NCBI GenBank assembly: GCA_903901335.1
Contig: CAIUQR010000088.1
Span: forward strand, 94,690 to 158,689
Source of the DNA: an uncultured delta proteobacterium
Lineage (GTDB): Bacteria > Desulfobacterota > Desulfobulbia > Desulfobulbales > Desulfocapsaceae
Direction: 5' to 3'
DNA: 64,000 nt
The notes beneath the pieces were generated by a model. The model was not told the DNA's origin, made no database searches, and saw only the letters and a program-made list of their open reading frames with translations. The first letter of the stretch is position 1; every line of letters starts with the position of its first letter. The position numbers and the translations under genes were made by a program. This document shows, piece by piece, positions 38,294 through 46,349 of the stretch.

Positions 38294-40342
38294 ATGGATC
38301 TGGCACCGTTGTTCAAAAAGCTTGAGGATTATGGAATATTTTCTGAAAAAGAATACAGGGAACAAGCGTTTTCTCGAAATATCGGACTCTTCACCCCAAA
38401 AGAGCAGGAGAGGATTGCAGGAGCACGTGTCGGTATCCCTGGAATGGGAGGCGTCGGTGGCGTCCATTTTATGACCATGGTCCGTACCGGCGTGGGCAAT
38501 TTCCATATTTCGGATTTTGATGTATATGAACCGGTCAATGTCAATCGGCAGTTCGGGGCCAGGGTGCCGGATTTCGGCCGTCCGAAAATGGAAGTGATGA
38601 AAGAGCAGGCCCTGAGCGTCAATCCCTATCTCAACATAAAAGAGTTTCCCCAGGGAATCGATAAAAATACTGTTGATCAATTTCTCGAAGGCCTGGACGT
38701 AGTGCTCGACTCCCTTGATTTTTTCGCCTTTGATGCCAGACGCCTGCTTTTCACAAGGGCCAGGGAGAAGGGTGTTCATGTGATCACTGCAGGACCTCTG
38801 GGGTTCAGTTCCGCCATGCTGATCTTCGCGCCTGACAAAGGCATGGGATTTGATGACTATTTCAACATTATCGATGGGATGAAACCGGAAGACCACTACC
38901 TTTTCTTTGCCCTTGGCCTGGCTCCCAAACGTCTTCAGTTCCAGTATATGGATACGTCCAAGGTAAGTTTCAAATCCAGGAAAGGCCCTTCCTTGAATTT
39001 GGCCTGCCAACTGTGTTCCGCTATGGCAGGGACAGAGGCGGTACGGATTATCCTCAAAAGGAAGGGACTTAAGCCTGTACCGTATTATTTTCAACTTGAC
39101 CCCTTTGTCCAGAAATATTATAGAAAAAAGCTCTACAAGGGGAATAAAAATCCTATCCAGCAGATCAAAATTTGGTTGGCAAGAAAGATGATTGGCAAAA
39201 ATGAAGTGATACTTCCCCCTTCGACCCTTGTAAAACCACCGGGAAAGAGTATGGAAATTCAGGCAGGCAAAAAACTGCTGACCCTGTCGGCACGGGAGTA
39301 TGTTCTGGGGAAGGGTATTCTTGCCCCTTCCGCCGATAATTGCCAGCCTTATATTTTCTCATGGCAAGAAGGCGATTTGGTAATTGAAAGCGACCCTGCA
39401 AGAACCCATTTTTTTTATGACGTCAACCAGGAATCAACGCTGATCACCTTCGGAGCGGTCGTCGAAAATATCGCCATTGCCGCCGGTGATATTGGCCTGG
39501 AAGCGCTGCCTGACAAAGTTGTCCTGACGAAAAAAGGGGAAATTTCGTTACGCGTTCAATTCAGAGAAAAAATTGGTGAGCCGGACAGCCTCTCTGCTTT
39601 TGTCGATCTTCGGTGCACTAACCGCAAACCTTATGCTCACATGCCCATAGAGTCCGATCTGTTAAAAAAAATGGGCGGGGTTTTCAGCAATGAACCGGAT
39701 ATCGGCATGACCTGGATAGCGAGCCGGGAAGAAAAGAAGGTTTTTCAGGAAATTGTCTATCTTTCCGACCGGGTACTGTTTGAAGAAAAAAGGCTTCATC
39801 AAGGGCTGTTCGAGTTTATTCACATGGGAGATGAGCCGTATCCTGCAGATGGAATGAATCTGGGGGTTTTGGAGCTCTCCTGGTTGCAAAAGAAGATATT
39901 TCCGCTGTTTTCGCAGTGGAAATACCAGAATCTGCTGAATAAGCTGATGATCAGCCGGGCCATGGCCTTGAATTCCGTCAACCTGTTGAAAAACACACCG
40001 GTCTACGGAGTGCTGACCATTGGGGCGCGAAGTCCTCAAGGGTATTTTGAAGCCGGACGGAAGATGGAGCGTTTCTGGATTTTGGCAAATTCCCTTGGTC
40101 TGGCGGTTCAGCCGATGGCCGGTTTTGTTTTTTTAGTGAACCATTATTATCATAACAAGGCCCAATATTTTAAGCCGGTTCACCAAAAAATGATTCTCAA
40201 GATACAGGTGCTGTTTGCAACTGCGACCGGAGGAGGTGGGGAAGCAGGTAACCCTGTGATGTTTTTTCGCATCGGCTATGCACCGCCCCAAAAAAAACGT
40301 ACCGGCAGAAGGTCTCTGTTCGACGTTCAGAAACGATCCTGA
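38294..40342 (+). CDS. E1-like (ThiF) adenylyltransferase fused to nitroreductase
   Basis: A 682-residue fusion. Residues 1-290 form an E1/ThiF domain: nucleotide loop GIPGMGGVGG, then ISDFDVYEPVNVNRQFGARVPDFGRPKMEVM (Asp and Arg of the ATP site), DVVLDSLDFFAFDARRLLFTRAREKGVHVITAGPLG, and a CxxC pair in LACQLCSAMAGTEAV. Residues about 345-665 form a nitroreductase-like FMN domain: GILAPSADNCQPYIF near its start, STLITFGAVVENIAIAAGDIGLEA, and VYGVLTIGARSPQGYFEAGRKMERFWILANSLGLAVQPM near the end. E1 adenylates a carboxylate and the second domain could oxidise or reduce the product; this is a prediction. The start at 38294 has AAGGAG 6 nt upstream; the longer frame from 38231 lacks one. The substrate is not a ubiquitin-like protein encoded here, so a small N-acylated amino acid is more likely. 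Confidence 0.85.
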   Translation: MDLAPLFKKLEDYGIFSEKEYREQAFSRNIGLFTPKEQERIAGARVGIPGMGGVGGVHFMTMVRTGVGNFHISDFDVYEPVNVNRQFGARVPDFGRPKMEVMKEQALSVNPYLNIKEFPQGIDKNTVDQFLEGLDVVLDSLDFFAFDARRLLFTRAREKGVHVITAGPLGFSSAMLIFAPDKGMGFDDYFNIIDGMKPEDHYLFFALGLAPKRLQFQYMDTSKVSFKSRKGPSLNLACQLCSAMAGTEAVRIILKRKGLKPVPYYFQLDPFVQKYYRKKLYKGNKNPIQQIKIWLARKMIGKNEVILPPSTLVKPPGKSMEIQAGKKLLTLSAREYVLGKGILAPSADNCQPYIFSWQEGDLVIESDPARTHFFYDVNQESTLITFGAVVENIAIAAGDIGLEALPDKVVLTKKGEISLRVQFREKIGEPDSLSAFVDLRCTNRKPYAHMPIESDLLKKMGGVFSNEPDIGMTWIASREEKKVFQEIVYLSDRVLFEEKRLHQGLFEFIHMGDEPYPADGMNLGVLELSWLQKKIFPLFSQWKYQNLLNKLMISRAMALNSVNLLKNTPVYGVLTIGARSPQGYFEAGRKMERFWILANSLGLAVQPMAGFVFLVNHYYHNKAQYFKPVHQKMILKIQVLFATATGGGGEAGNPVMFFRIGYAPPQKKRTGRRSLFDVQKRS

Positions 40343-40352
40343 CCAGTGACCC

Positions 40353-40386
40353 AAAAACCCCTTTGGCCAAAGTTCGGCCAAAGGGG
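40353..40386. terminator. terminator hairpin, copy 1
   Basis: CCCCTTTGGCC (40358-40368) and GGCCAAAGGGG (40376-40386) form a perfect 11-bp stem with loop AAAGTTC. The five A before it give a T-run on the minus strand. The same 29 nt occur at 41396-41424. It lies just after the E1-nitroreductase stop. Confidence 0.75.
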
Positions 40387-40454
40387 TACCGACCAGTTGC
40401 CCGAAGTCGAATGCCGGTCGTTTTGTGTTCTTGTGACTCGTGCCCAACTCACAT

Positions 40455-40509
40455 TAGGAGCCGTTACGAATTAACTTGGTCGTTTCTTCTGATTTCGTTA
40501 CGGCTCCTA
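40455..40509. repeat. imperfect inverted repeat near the toxin-antitoxin cassette
   Basis: TAGGAGCCGTTACGAA (40455-40470) is matched at 15 of 16 positions by the reverse complement of 40494-40509. The spacer is 23 nt. It lies between terminator copy 1 and the end of the toxin gene; it may be a terminator of the leftward toxin operon without T-run or a remnant of the cassette boundary. Confidence 0.55.
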
Positions 40510-40555
40510 ATGCGTTCTAGGGATCTCGCTGGTCATGTTATTTTTTGACAACGGC

Positions 40556-40831
40556 TTAGCGTTCTTCCCGCGTATGCCACAGGCGTAGCACGTAGATAGT
40601 TTCGTTCCGAATCTCATAACGCATTTCATACTGGCCCACGAGTATCCGCCGTACTTCTCTCGGGTCAAACTCGAACAATTTCTCGCCGATGCGTGGATTG
40701 GCCAGTAACTGTTCGGGAGCCTTGGCTAGCGATTGCACGGTACGGGTGGCAGCCGCCTTGTTTACTGGAGCCAGGAATTCGTATAACCGAGCCAGGTCGG
40801 ACAGCCCCTTGTTTGCCCACTTCAATTCCAT
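40556..40831 (-). CDS. ParE/RelE-family toxin
   Basis: A 91-residue toxin of the RelE/ParE superfamily: MELKWANKGLSDLARLYEFLAP (helix 1 with the typical ..A..DL..IY), NPRIGEKLFEFDPREVRRILVGQYEMRYEIRN and the ending IYVLRLWHTREER (the [RW]HxR-E-R finish is typical). Toxins of this group target gyrase (ParE) or mRNA (RelE); the ending with RxxR suggests ParE. The start overlaps the antitoxin stop by 1 nt (TAATG), so they are translationally coupled. Confidence 0.9.
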   Translation of the reverse strand: MELKWANKGLSDLARLYEFLAPVNKAAATRTVQSLAKAPEQLLANPRIGEKLFEFDPREVRRILVGQYEMRYEIRNETIYVLRLWHTREER

Positions 40832-41100
40832 TAGCGCGGCACCGGCAACGATTCGTCGCCACCGAGGCCGTCAGCCCACGCTTGAACGGCTTGATGGTTA
40901 ATCACATGGCCTGCATCAACATCCGCTAGAGCCTCACGGGTCAGCCGAGTGCGATCTTCTTCCTGTTCAATCCAGGCCGACAATGCCTGCTTCATAATCC
41001 AGCCGCGTGAACGCTCAAGTCGTGCCGCTATCTGGTCTACTTTCTCAGCTAACGGGATAGGCACGTGGGCGGTTAATACACGAGTATCAGTTTGTGCCAT
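40831..41100 (-). CDS. ribbon-helix-helix antitoxin (ParD/CopG-like)
   Basis: An 89-residue antitoxin: the N-terminal part TRVLTAHVPIPLAEKVDQIAARLERSRGWIMKQALSAWIEQEE is a ribbon-helix-helix DNA-binding fold, and the acidic C-terminus (DVDAGHVINHQAVQAWADGL) should bind the toxin. It represses its own promoter in known families. AAGGAG precedes the ATG at a good distance. The pair lies between two identical terminators. Confidence 0.9.
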   Translation of the reverse strand: MAQTDTRVLTAHVPIPLAEKVDQIAARLERSRGWIMKQALSAWIEQEEDRTRLTREALADVDAGHVINHQAVQAWADGLGGDESLPVPR

Positions 41101-41387
41101 GGTTATTCTCCTTGCTACCAGGTGTTGTCGATGTTACGTCACCGTCTTAAATACAGGTAGAAAACGCTTCGACGGTTTCCTCAATCAGCGGCACTCATGC
41201 TGCCGCAGCTGGAACCGACCGAGTTGGCTGTCCAGCGGAAGATATCCATCGGCTGAGCCTTTTTGCCGATGCTTGATTCAAAACTAATCATAACGATTAA
41301 AGCATGGCGCGTCAAGTAAACGTATCAATCTGGGGCATACCTTAACCTGATGTCAGAAAGAGGTGGCTCGGGCGTCAGGATTAGTGC

Positions 41388-41429
41388 AAAAAAAACCCCT
41401 TTGGCCAAAGTTCGGCCAAAGGGGTTTTT
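41388..41429. terminator. bidirectional intrinsic terminator, copy 2
   Basis: The same perfect 11-bp stem (CCCCTTTGGCC/GGCCAAAGGGG, 41396-41424) is flanked by eight A on the left and five T on the right, so it can stop transcripts from both sides. It ends the leftward methyltransferase gene. Confidence 0.88.
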
Positions 41430-41447
41430 CGTTTCGAGCCGTCAGGC

Positions 41448-42320
41448 TTATTTAAACGGATCATTTTTCATTCCACCAATACGTAAAAACAGTCTCATAT
41501 CATCAAGGATTCTTCGATATTTCGGCGATAATGCTTCTCTGGCCGATTTAATCCTCTTAAGCGTTTCTTGAGCGATTTTTGCATCAGGGCTTTTAATTAT
41601 GACGAGCAATGGGATAAGGCAAGTCGAAATACATTCATAATCAGGCAAGTAGCTCTTTGCTAAACCATGAAAATCTTTCTTGAGAAATGAAGCGCGCAAT
41701 GATCTCTCATAATCCAAAGAAAAAATATGCGGCTGGTGCTTCCGGTTCATATAGGCAAAATAAAGTACTGATTTTAAATGCTTCAGTCTTCCAAAATCCA
41801 CAAGGTAAAGCGCTCCGCCCGGTTTAAGAACCCTTTTTATCTCCTTAAAACACAGCTCAAGATGGGCAAGGGTCGGTAAGTGGTGCAATGCCATGGTTGA
41901 TATGATCCCGTCGGCGGAATTTTTCGGGATCTGCCCGAGATTAGATATGTCCCCTTTTTCAAATACCACGTTGTTGAGTTTTTTCTCTTTTATATAGGCT
42001 TCAGCGCTTTTCAGCATTGTTTCGGAATAATCAATGCCCACAAACGAAATGGCTGGATTTAATTCGGCTACCAGGGCCAGCTGGGTCGCAGGACCGCAGG
42101 CAAGGTCTATGATGGTGGCAGACCCCTGAATCACCATGGATATTCTTGCGGCATGAAAAAGATATGATGCCGCCATCACGCCATCCGTCCTTCCGGCAGT
42201 TTCATAGGCAAGAACCTGGTCTTCATCGGTCATGACGAGATCCGGTTCGGGCTCTCTAGGAAATTCACGATGGCCGAATATCTCTCTCAAGATAACAGAG
42301 AGCATACCTATACCTGGCAT
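41448..42320 (-). CDS. class I SAM-dependent methyltransferase
   Basis: A 290-residue methyltransferase. The SAM motif I is ATIIDLACGPATQLALVAELNP, motif II VGIDYSETMLKSAEAYIKEK and motif post-I GDISNLGQIPKNSADGIISTMALHHLP, followed by VLKPGGALYLVDFGRLKHLK. The C-terminal third (FSLDYERSLRASFLKKDFHGLAKSYL) resembles the lipid/quinone-type methyltransferases. The substrate is unknown. AAAGGT lies upstream of the ATG. Before insertion of the toxin-antitoxin cassette it would have been directly convergent with the E1-nitroreductase gene, so it may belong to the same pathway. Confidence 0.87.
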   Translation of the reverse strand: MPGIGMLSVILREIFGHREFPREPEPDLVMTDEDQVLAYETAGRTDGVMAASYLFHAARISMVIQGSATIIDLACGPATQLALVAELNPAISFVGIDYSETMLKSAEAYIKEKKLNNVVFEKGDISNLGQIPKNSADGIISTMALHHLPTLAHLELCFKEIKRVLKPGGALYLVDFGRLKHLKSVLYFAYMNRKHQPHIFSLDYERSLRASFLKKDFHGLAKSYLPDYECISTCLIPLLVIIKSPDAKIAQETLKRIKSAREALSPKYRRILDDMRLFLRIGGMKNDPFK

Positions 42321-42447
42321 TGTTAGACCTTTCAGTATACTTGATTAGCTAAAAAATGCAGATTTTGCATCGCAGGGAAACTGGAATCAGTTTTCGGCTG
42401 GGTACTTTTCACCACCCTTCAAAAGGCCATGAAAATAGAAATACTCC

Positions 42448-42483
42448 AAAAAAAGTAAAGGCCGACAGAATGTCGGCCTTTAC
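42448..42483 (-). terminator. intrinsic terminator of the second PEP-CTERM gene
   Basis: GTAAAGGCCGACA (42455-42467) and TGTCGGCCTTTAC (42471-42483) pair perfectly over 13 bp with loop GAA. On the minus strand seven T follow (42454-42448). Confidence 0.92.
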
Positions 42484-42506
42484 CACTGTTGCTTCTTTGT
42501 TGGAAT

Positions 42507-43274
42507 TTATTTTTTGGCTATACGGCGACGGCCAATTAACCCAAGCCCGATAAGGCCCAAGCCGAAGAGGCTCATGGTTGCAGGCTCCGGCACCACGTTT
42601 ATTGCTGCAGATGACTGATCGCCAAGACCATAAATAGCGTTCGCGCCAGTCGGTATTAGTTGGAAACTCCCATTGCCTGCTGTAACAAATTGAGCACCGG
42701 TATTACCAACATCAAGAAAAGTTAAACCGGTATGATTTTCTATAACATCAAGCGCATAATTGTACAGCCCATGGTTACCGGTTGGATCAAGATCGAGTTC
42801 AGATAGCAGCACACCAATATTATTGGTGTCTGTATGTGCTGTCCACTTAGTATTGGCGTCGGTGAGGCCGAGGACTGCCCAAAGCGAACCGTCCACAAAT
42901 GTAGATGGAGTTGCAAAATTAGCTGATTTGGAATCCAGGTAAAGCCGAGCGACCTCGCCACTTGCGGTGGGGGCTACGAACACGTAATCAAAGCCGCCGG
43001 TAGGGTTAACGGTTATCGATTGGACCTTTATATCAAAGTGACCTGTTAACTCTTCGCTGTAGGGGTTATTGTTTATCCCACCAAATACAATGTCACCCAC
43101 CAGAAAATCGCCTACTTGGATGTCGGCCAAACCGTTTTCTGCGCCCTTCACGAGACTTTCACCACTTGTATCGTTAAGTAGGTTTCTACCGTTGAGAAGC
43201 GGAAGTGCAAATGCGCTGCCCGTTATTAATAACGAACTGCAAAGAAATGTACAAGCTGCTAATTTAAGTTTCAT
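42507..43274 (-). CDS. PEP-CTERM sorting-domain protein
   Basis: A 255-residue exported protein with signal peptide (MKLKLAACTFLCSSLLITGSAFA) and the C-terminal sorting signal VVPEPATMSLFGLGLIGLGLIG followed by RRRIAKK: VPEP motif, transmembrane stretch, basic tail. The body is beta-rich with many Asn, Asp, Gly and Thr, as is common for exosortase substrates. AAAGGAGAGG precedes the ATG by 5 nt. It is the second PEP-CTERM gene of the region, unrelated in its body to that at 34290. Confidence 0.94.
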   Translation of the reverse strand: MKLKLAACTFLCSSLLITGSAFALPLLNGRNLLNDTSGESLVKGAENGLADIQVGDFLVGDIVFGGINNNPYSEELTGHFDIKVQSITVNPTGGFDYVFVAPTASGEVARLYLDSKSANFATPSTFVDGSLWAVLGLTDANTKWTAHTDTNNIGVLLSELDLDPTGNHGLYNYALDVIENHTGLTFLDVGNTGAQFVTAGNGSFQLIPTGANAIYGLGDQSSAAINVVPEPATMSLFGLGLIGLGLIGRRRIAKK

Positions 43275-43313
43275 ATTCCTCTCCTTTATAATCTGATCAT
43301 AGTGATTAGTGAC

Positions 43314-43655
43314 AGCTTTTCAGGAAACCCCGAACCCTGAGAATCACAGCGTCCTCTTGGTGCAGAATACATGCGATTTCTATGCCATAGTTACTGAAAT
43401 TGCAGTATGTGTTTATTTTCAAAGGAGATATTCCAAACACCTCTCTCTTCGAAATCCAAAAAACAAGAGAGATTTTCCGGATTACCGGTCTGTTTTTCCG
43501 GAAAAGTCCCCTCAATACAAAAATCGTTCCTCTTCCCCATCGTCTATCATCCCTTCCAATGTCCAAATCGTAGAGATTTCCATTAACCACACAAGACGAA
43601 CATAACGCTTTTCAGGAAACGCTGAACCAGCGTGAACACAGCGGCACTCTTCCTG
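43314..43655. repeat. R3: two imperfect copies of a 45-bp sequence
   Basis: The stretch starting gcttttcaggaaac at about 43316 recurs at about 43609, with later matches gaacc, cacagcg and ctctt, about 80 percent identity over 45 nt. The DNA between them has no supported gene. This marks the start of a repeat-rich decayed region. Confidence 0.5.
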
Positions 43656-43700
43656 CCGTAATGCAGGCAAACCGGAGGCCGAGAGCGTCCCTCTTGACAT

Positions 43701-43785
43701 TCGGATCTTTCCTTATTTGATGATTTAATAACATATTCCGCTTTTCCGAACAGTCCTTAAGCCCGATAGGCAAAATTTTTTCAAA
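43701..43785 (+). repeat. R2 dispersed repeat, copy 1
   Basis: An 85-nt stretch including tttccttatttga, acatattccg, ttttccgaacagtcc and aattttttcaa is found again in the same orientation at 51091-51175 with about 85 percent identity. The two copies flank the tetR-RND efflux operon. Confidence 0.8.
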
Positions 43786-44240
43786 ACCCACCCTTTTGCC
43801 TTTTCTGGAAGCCCAAAGGCTCAGCCACCGTGGTTCTGGACGATGAAGACATCGCCGGCAGATAACGAGACCCCCTCGTTGCCATGTAGAGGCGTGACCC
43901 TTCCGTCCGGATGCAGGATCCTCATTTCCCGTCATAATAATAAACAGGTAAACCACCGGCTCTGCCGGTGGACTCCTAAAGTTTGACAATTCCGGGAATC
44001 GATGCGTTTTCTGCAATTGGATGATTTCTTCGTCTGAGGTCATGCAACGGAAGTCATGTTTTAAATCTCGAAAAGAGATGGCCTTTGGCAAGAGGTCACT
44101 TAATGCTCGCCAAAGAGAAAATGTCAGTGGAAACAGCAGTCTTAAAATAGCCCGAAGGGCCTAGCGGCTTTGAGCCGCTCCAATTTTCAAGCCTCCGGCT
44201 TTGCCGGAGGTTGCTGACTATGACGGTAGAGGAGGAAAAC
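43786..44240. other. decayed region with REP-like hairpins
   Basis: No supported gene in this stretch. Short hairpins occur: CCACCGGC/GCCGGTGG with loop TCT (about 43955-43973), AGCGGCT/AGCCGCT with loop TTG (about 44163-44179) and CCTCCGGC/GCCGGAGG with loop TTT (about 44193-44211). The long minus-strand frame at 43612-44091 has an odd composition and no family trait, so I do not call it. Confidence 0.5.
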
Positions 44241-44399
44241 ATGACATACCGTGCACACCAGACCAACAAGAAGAACGGCGTCACCTATGTTTACGATGTG
44301 GTATCCGTATGGCACAAGGAACTCGGGCAGGCGCGCAATCAAAGAACCTTGTCACGTTCGAAGAAAAACGTATCCTGTTCTATTGACGAACCACTGTAA
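44241..44399 (+). pseudogene. transposase N-terminal remnant (IS1634/IS4-like)
   Basis: A strong ribosome-binding site (GAGGAGG, 5 nt before ATG) leads into MTYRAHQTNKKNGVTYVYDV, followed by VSVWHKELGQARN. This is the typical opening of IS1634-type DDE transposases (..TNKKTGVTYVYE..WD..QARNKQ). The match is lost after about 34 residues; the rest of the transposase is missing. It is a truncated insertion sequence end. Confidence 0.65.
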
Positions 44400-44452
44400 G
44401 TATCTTGTCCCTGATTGAAATCAGTTAAGAACGAACGCGGTCGACATTTTTC

Positions 44453-44506
44453 TTGACTTGCATGTTTTGATGAGGATAAAATCGACCAAGGTCGGTTTTG
44501 TCCTCA
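44453..44506 (+). promoter_or_regulatory. promoter and 36-bp palindromic operator of the tetR-RND operon
   Basis: TTGACT (44453-44458), an 18-nt spacer and TAAAAT (44477-44482) form the promoter. A palindrome overlaps the -10 region: left arm TGAGGATAAAATCGACC (44471-44487), centre AA, right arm GGTCGGTTTTGTCCTCA (44490-44506), with 15 of 17 positions pairing. This is an excellent operator for the TetR-type regulator encoded immediately downstream. Confidence 0.85.
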
Positions 44507-44520
44507 TCCGGGAGAGTTGT

Positions 44521-45195
44521 ATGCCAGGTATCAGAGAAGTCAAGAAACGAAAGACACGGAATGCAATCATGGAAGCGGCAGTCCGCCTCTTCAGCGAGAA
44601 AGGGTTCGAGAAGACCAGTATTGAACAGCTGGCGCGGACTGCGGGGATTGGGAAGGGGACAATCTACAGCTATTTTCAGACCAAGACTGAGATTTTTCAC
44701 GCCTTTTGTGAAGATGAGCTTGATTTCATACACAGTGAACTGCTATCAAAGACTGACCCGGAGGCCGCACTGATTGAGCAGCTCATGGTTCTCTATATTG
44801 GGGAATTCAATCTGATTTCCAAGAACAAGGAATTCGGACGTCTGCTTATGCAGCAGATGGTCTTTCCCGTGGAGAAGGATCATGTCAAAGCCCGGGCAAT
44901 CGACGACCGGTGGTTGACGCTTGTCTTTTCGATCTGCAGACGCGCCCAGGAGTGTGACGAACTGCGCAGGGACTTAGATCTGCTCTCTATCGCAGGTCAT
45001 TTCTACGGCTTGTATATTATGACCATTTCCGCCTGGTATTCAGGGAGAATACAAACCGAAGACGTTGGTCCGGAATTGCGTATGCTTTTTCAACAGGCCC
45101 TCGAAGGCCTCGCCCCCTTTGATAGTGCCAAGACACTACGAGCAGTCGAAGTGAATACCCTGAAAAAGACAGGAACGAGGTCGATCAAAATATGA
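44521..45195 (+). CDS. TetR/AcrR-family repressor
   Basis: A 224-residue TetR-family regulator. The helix-turn-helix is at the N-terminus: IMEAAVRLFSEKGFEKTSIEQLARTAGIGKGTIYSYFQTKTEIF. The C-terminal ligand domain is helical. It should bind the palindrome overlapping the promoter and repress the efflux operon until a ligand binds. The start at 44521 has GGGAGAG 4 nt upstream; the longer frame from 44458 would include the operator. Its stop overlaps the adaptor start (ATGA). Confidence 0.93.
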   Translation: MPGIREVKKRKTRNAIMEAAVRLFSEKGFEKTSIEQLARTAGIGKGTIYSYFQTKTEIFHAFCEDELDFIHSELLSKTDPEAALIEQLMVLYIGEFNLISKNKEFGRLLMQQMVFPVEKDHVKARAIDDRWLTLVFSICRRAQECDELRRDLDLLSIAGHFYGLYIMTISAWYSGRIQTEDVGPELRMLFQQALEGLAPFDSAKTLRAVEVNTLKKTGTRSIKI

Positions 45196-46349
45196 AAATT
45201 CCGAGCCGTAACAGGATATTGGGAATTGTGGCTGCTGTTTTATTTCTCGTTCTAGGAATCGTCTGGTGGCGTATCAATACCGCTTATAATGGTGAAACTA
45301 CCAAAATCCAGATACACGGTTTGAAGACATCTTCAGCGATCAAGCCGGCTCTGACTGTCACCACAACGACACCGTTTTTGGCTGAATGGCCGGAAAAATC
45401 ACGTTCCAATGGCAACATAACAGCCTGGCAGGAGGCCTCGATCGGTTCGGAGGTCAACGGATTACGGCTTGCCGAGGTCAAAGCAAATGTCGGCGAAACG
45501 GTACACCAGGGTCAAGTTCTGGCTGTTTTCTCAAGCGAGACAGTCAAAGCTGATGTGGCCCAAGCCCTTGCGACAGTAGCCGAGGCCGAGGCCAGACTTG
45601 CCGAGGCGAAGGCCAATGCCGATCGAGCGCGACAGGTTCCGGTTCCCGGAGTGCTCAGTGCCCAAAAGGTCGGCGAGTATCTCGCCGCTGAACGTGCAGC
45701 TTCGGCACGACTGGATTCCGCTCGCGCCCAGTTGTCCAATCAGCAGATACGACTCAAGCAGACATATCTGATCGCACAGGATGATGGAGTTATCTCTGCC
45801 CGCACAGCCACTGTCGGGGCCGTAATTTCTGTAGGGCAAGAACTCTTTCGCCTTATACGTTTTAACAGGCTCGAGTGGAGAGCGGAGGTGGCAGCCGCTG
45901 AATTGCATAAAATACGGGCGGGACAGAATGTGCAGATCTCCGCTTCAGGAGGAATCCAGGTGAAAGGTGTCGTACGAACGGAGGCACCTATAGTCGATCC
46001 GCAGACACGAATGGGTCTCGTCTATGTCGACGTTCCGTCGAACACGGGGTTGAAGGCCGGGATGTTTGCGCATGGCGAGTTCGAGCTCGGACCTAAAAAG
46101 GTAATGGCGCTCCCGCAGACCGCCATCGTCCAGTATGAAGGATTCAACTACGTCTATCGTATTGGAGCTGACAATAAAGTCAGCCAGGTCAAAGTCGAGA
46201 TCGGCCGTCGTCTGGAAGAGAATATTGAGATTATCAATGGACTTGAAAAAAATACAAACGTGGTCGCCACCGGGGCGGCATTCCTGAATGACGGTGACAC
46301 GGTCCGAGTTGTGAATGCTTCCGAAGGCCCTCAGGGGGGTAAAGAATGA
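45192..46349 (+). CDS. RND periplasmic adaptor (membrane-fusion protein)
   Basis: A 385-residue membrane-fusion protein anchored by an N-terminal helix (ILGIVAAVLFLVLGIVWW) rather than a lipobox. Lipoyl halves (SEVNGLRLAEVKANVGETVHQGQVLAVF and QDDGVISARTATVGAVISVGQELFRLI) flank a short coiled coil rich in Ala/Glu. It is coupled by ATGA overlaps to the tetR gene upstream and the permease downstream. Confidence 0.93.
   Translation: MKIPSRNRILGIVAAVLFLVLGIVWWRINTAYNGETTKIQIHGLKTSSAIKPALTVTTTTPFLAEWPEKSRSNGNITAWQEASIGSEVNGLRLAEVKANVGETVHQGQVLAVFSSETVKADVAQALATVAEAEARLAEAKANADRARQVPVPGVLSAQKVGEYLAAERAASARLDSARAQLSNQQIRLKQTYLIAQDDGVISARTATVGAVISVGQELFRLIRFNRLEWRAEVAAAELHKIRAGQNVQISASGGIQVKGVVRTEAPIVDPQTRMGLVYVDVPSNTGLKAGMFAHGEFELGPKKVMALPQTAIVQYEGFNYVYRIGADNKVSQVKVEIGRRLEENIEIINGLEKNTNVVATGAAFLNDGDTVRVVNASEGPQGGKE

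Noticed and set aside
43612..44091. 159-codon open frame on the minus strand in the repeat region
   Set aside because: It covers repeats R2 and R3 and several hairpins, has an unusual Arg/Cys/Trp-rich composition, no ribosome-binding site and no family trait.
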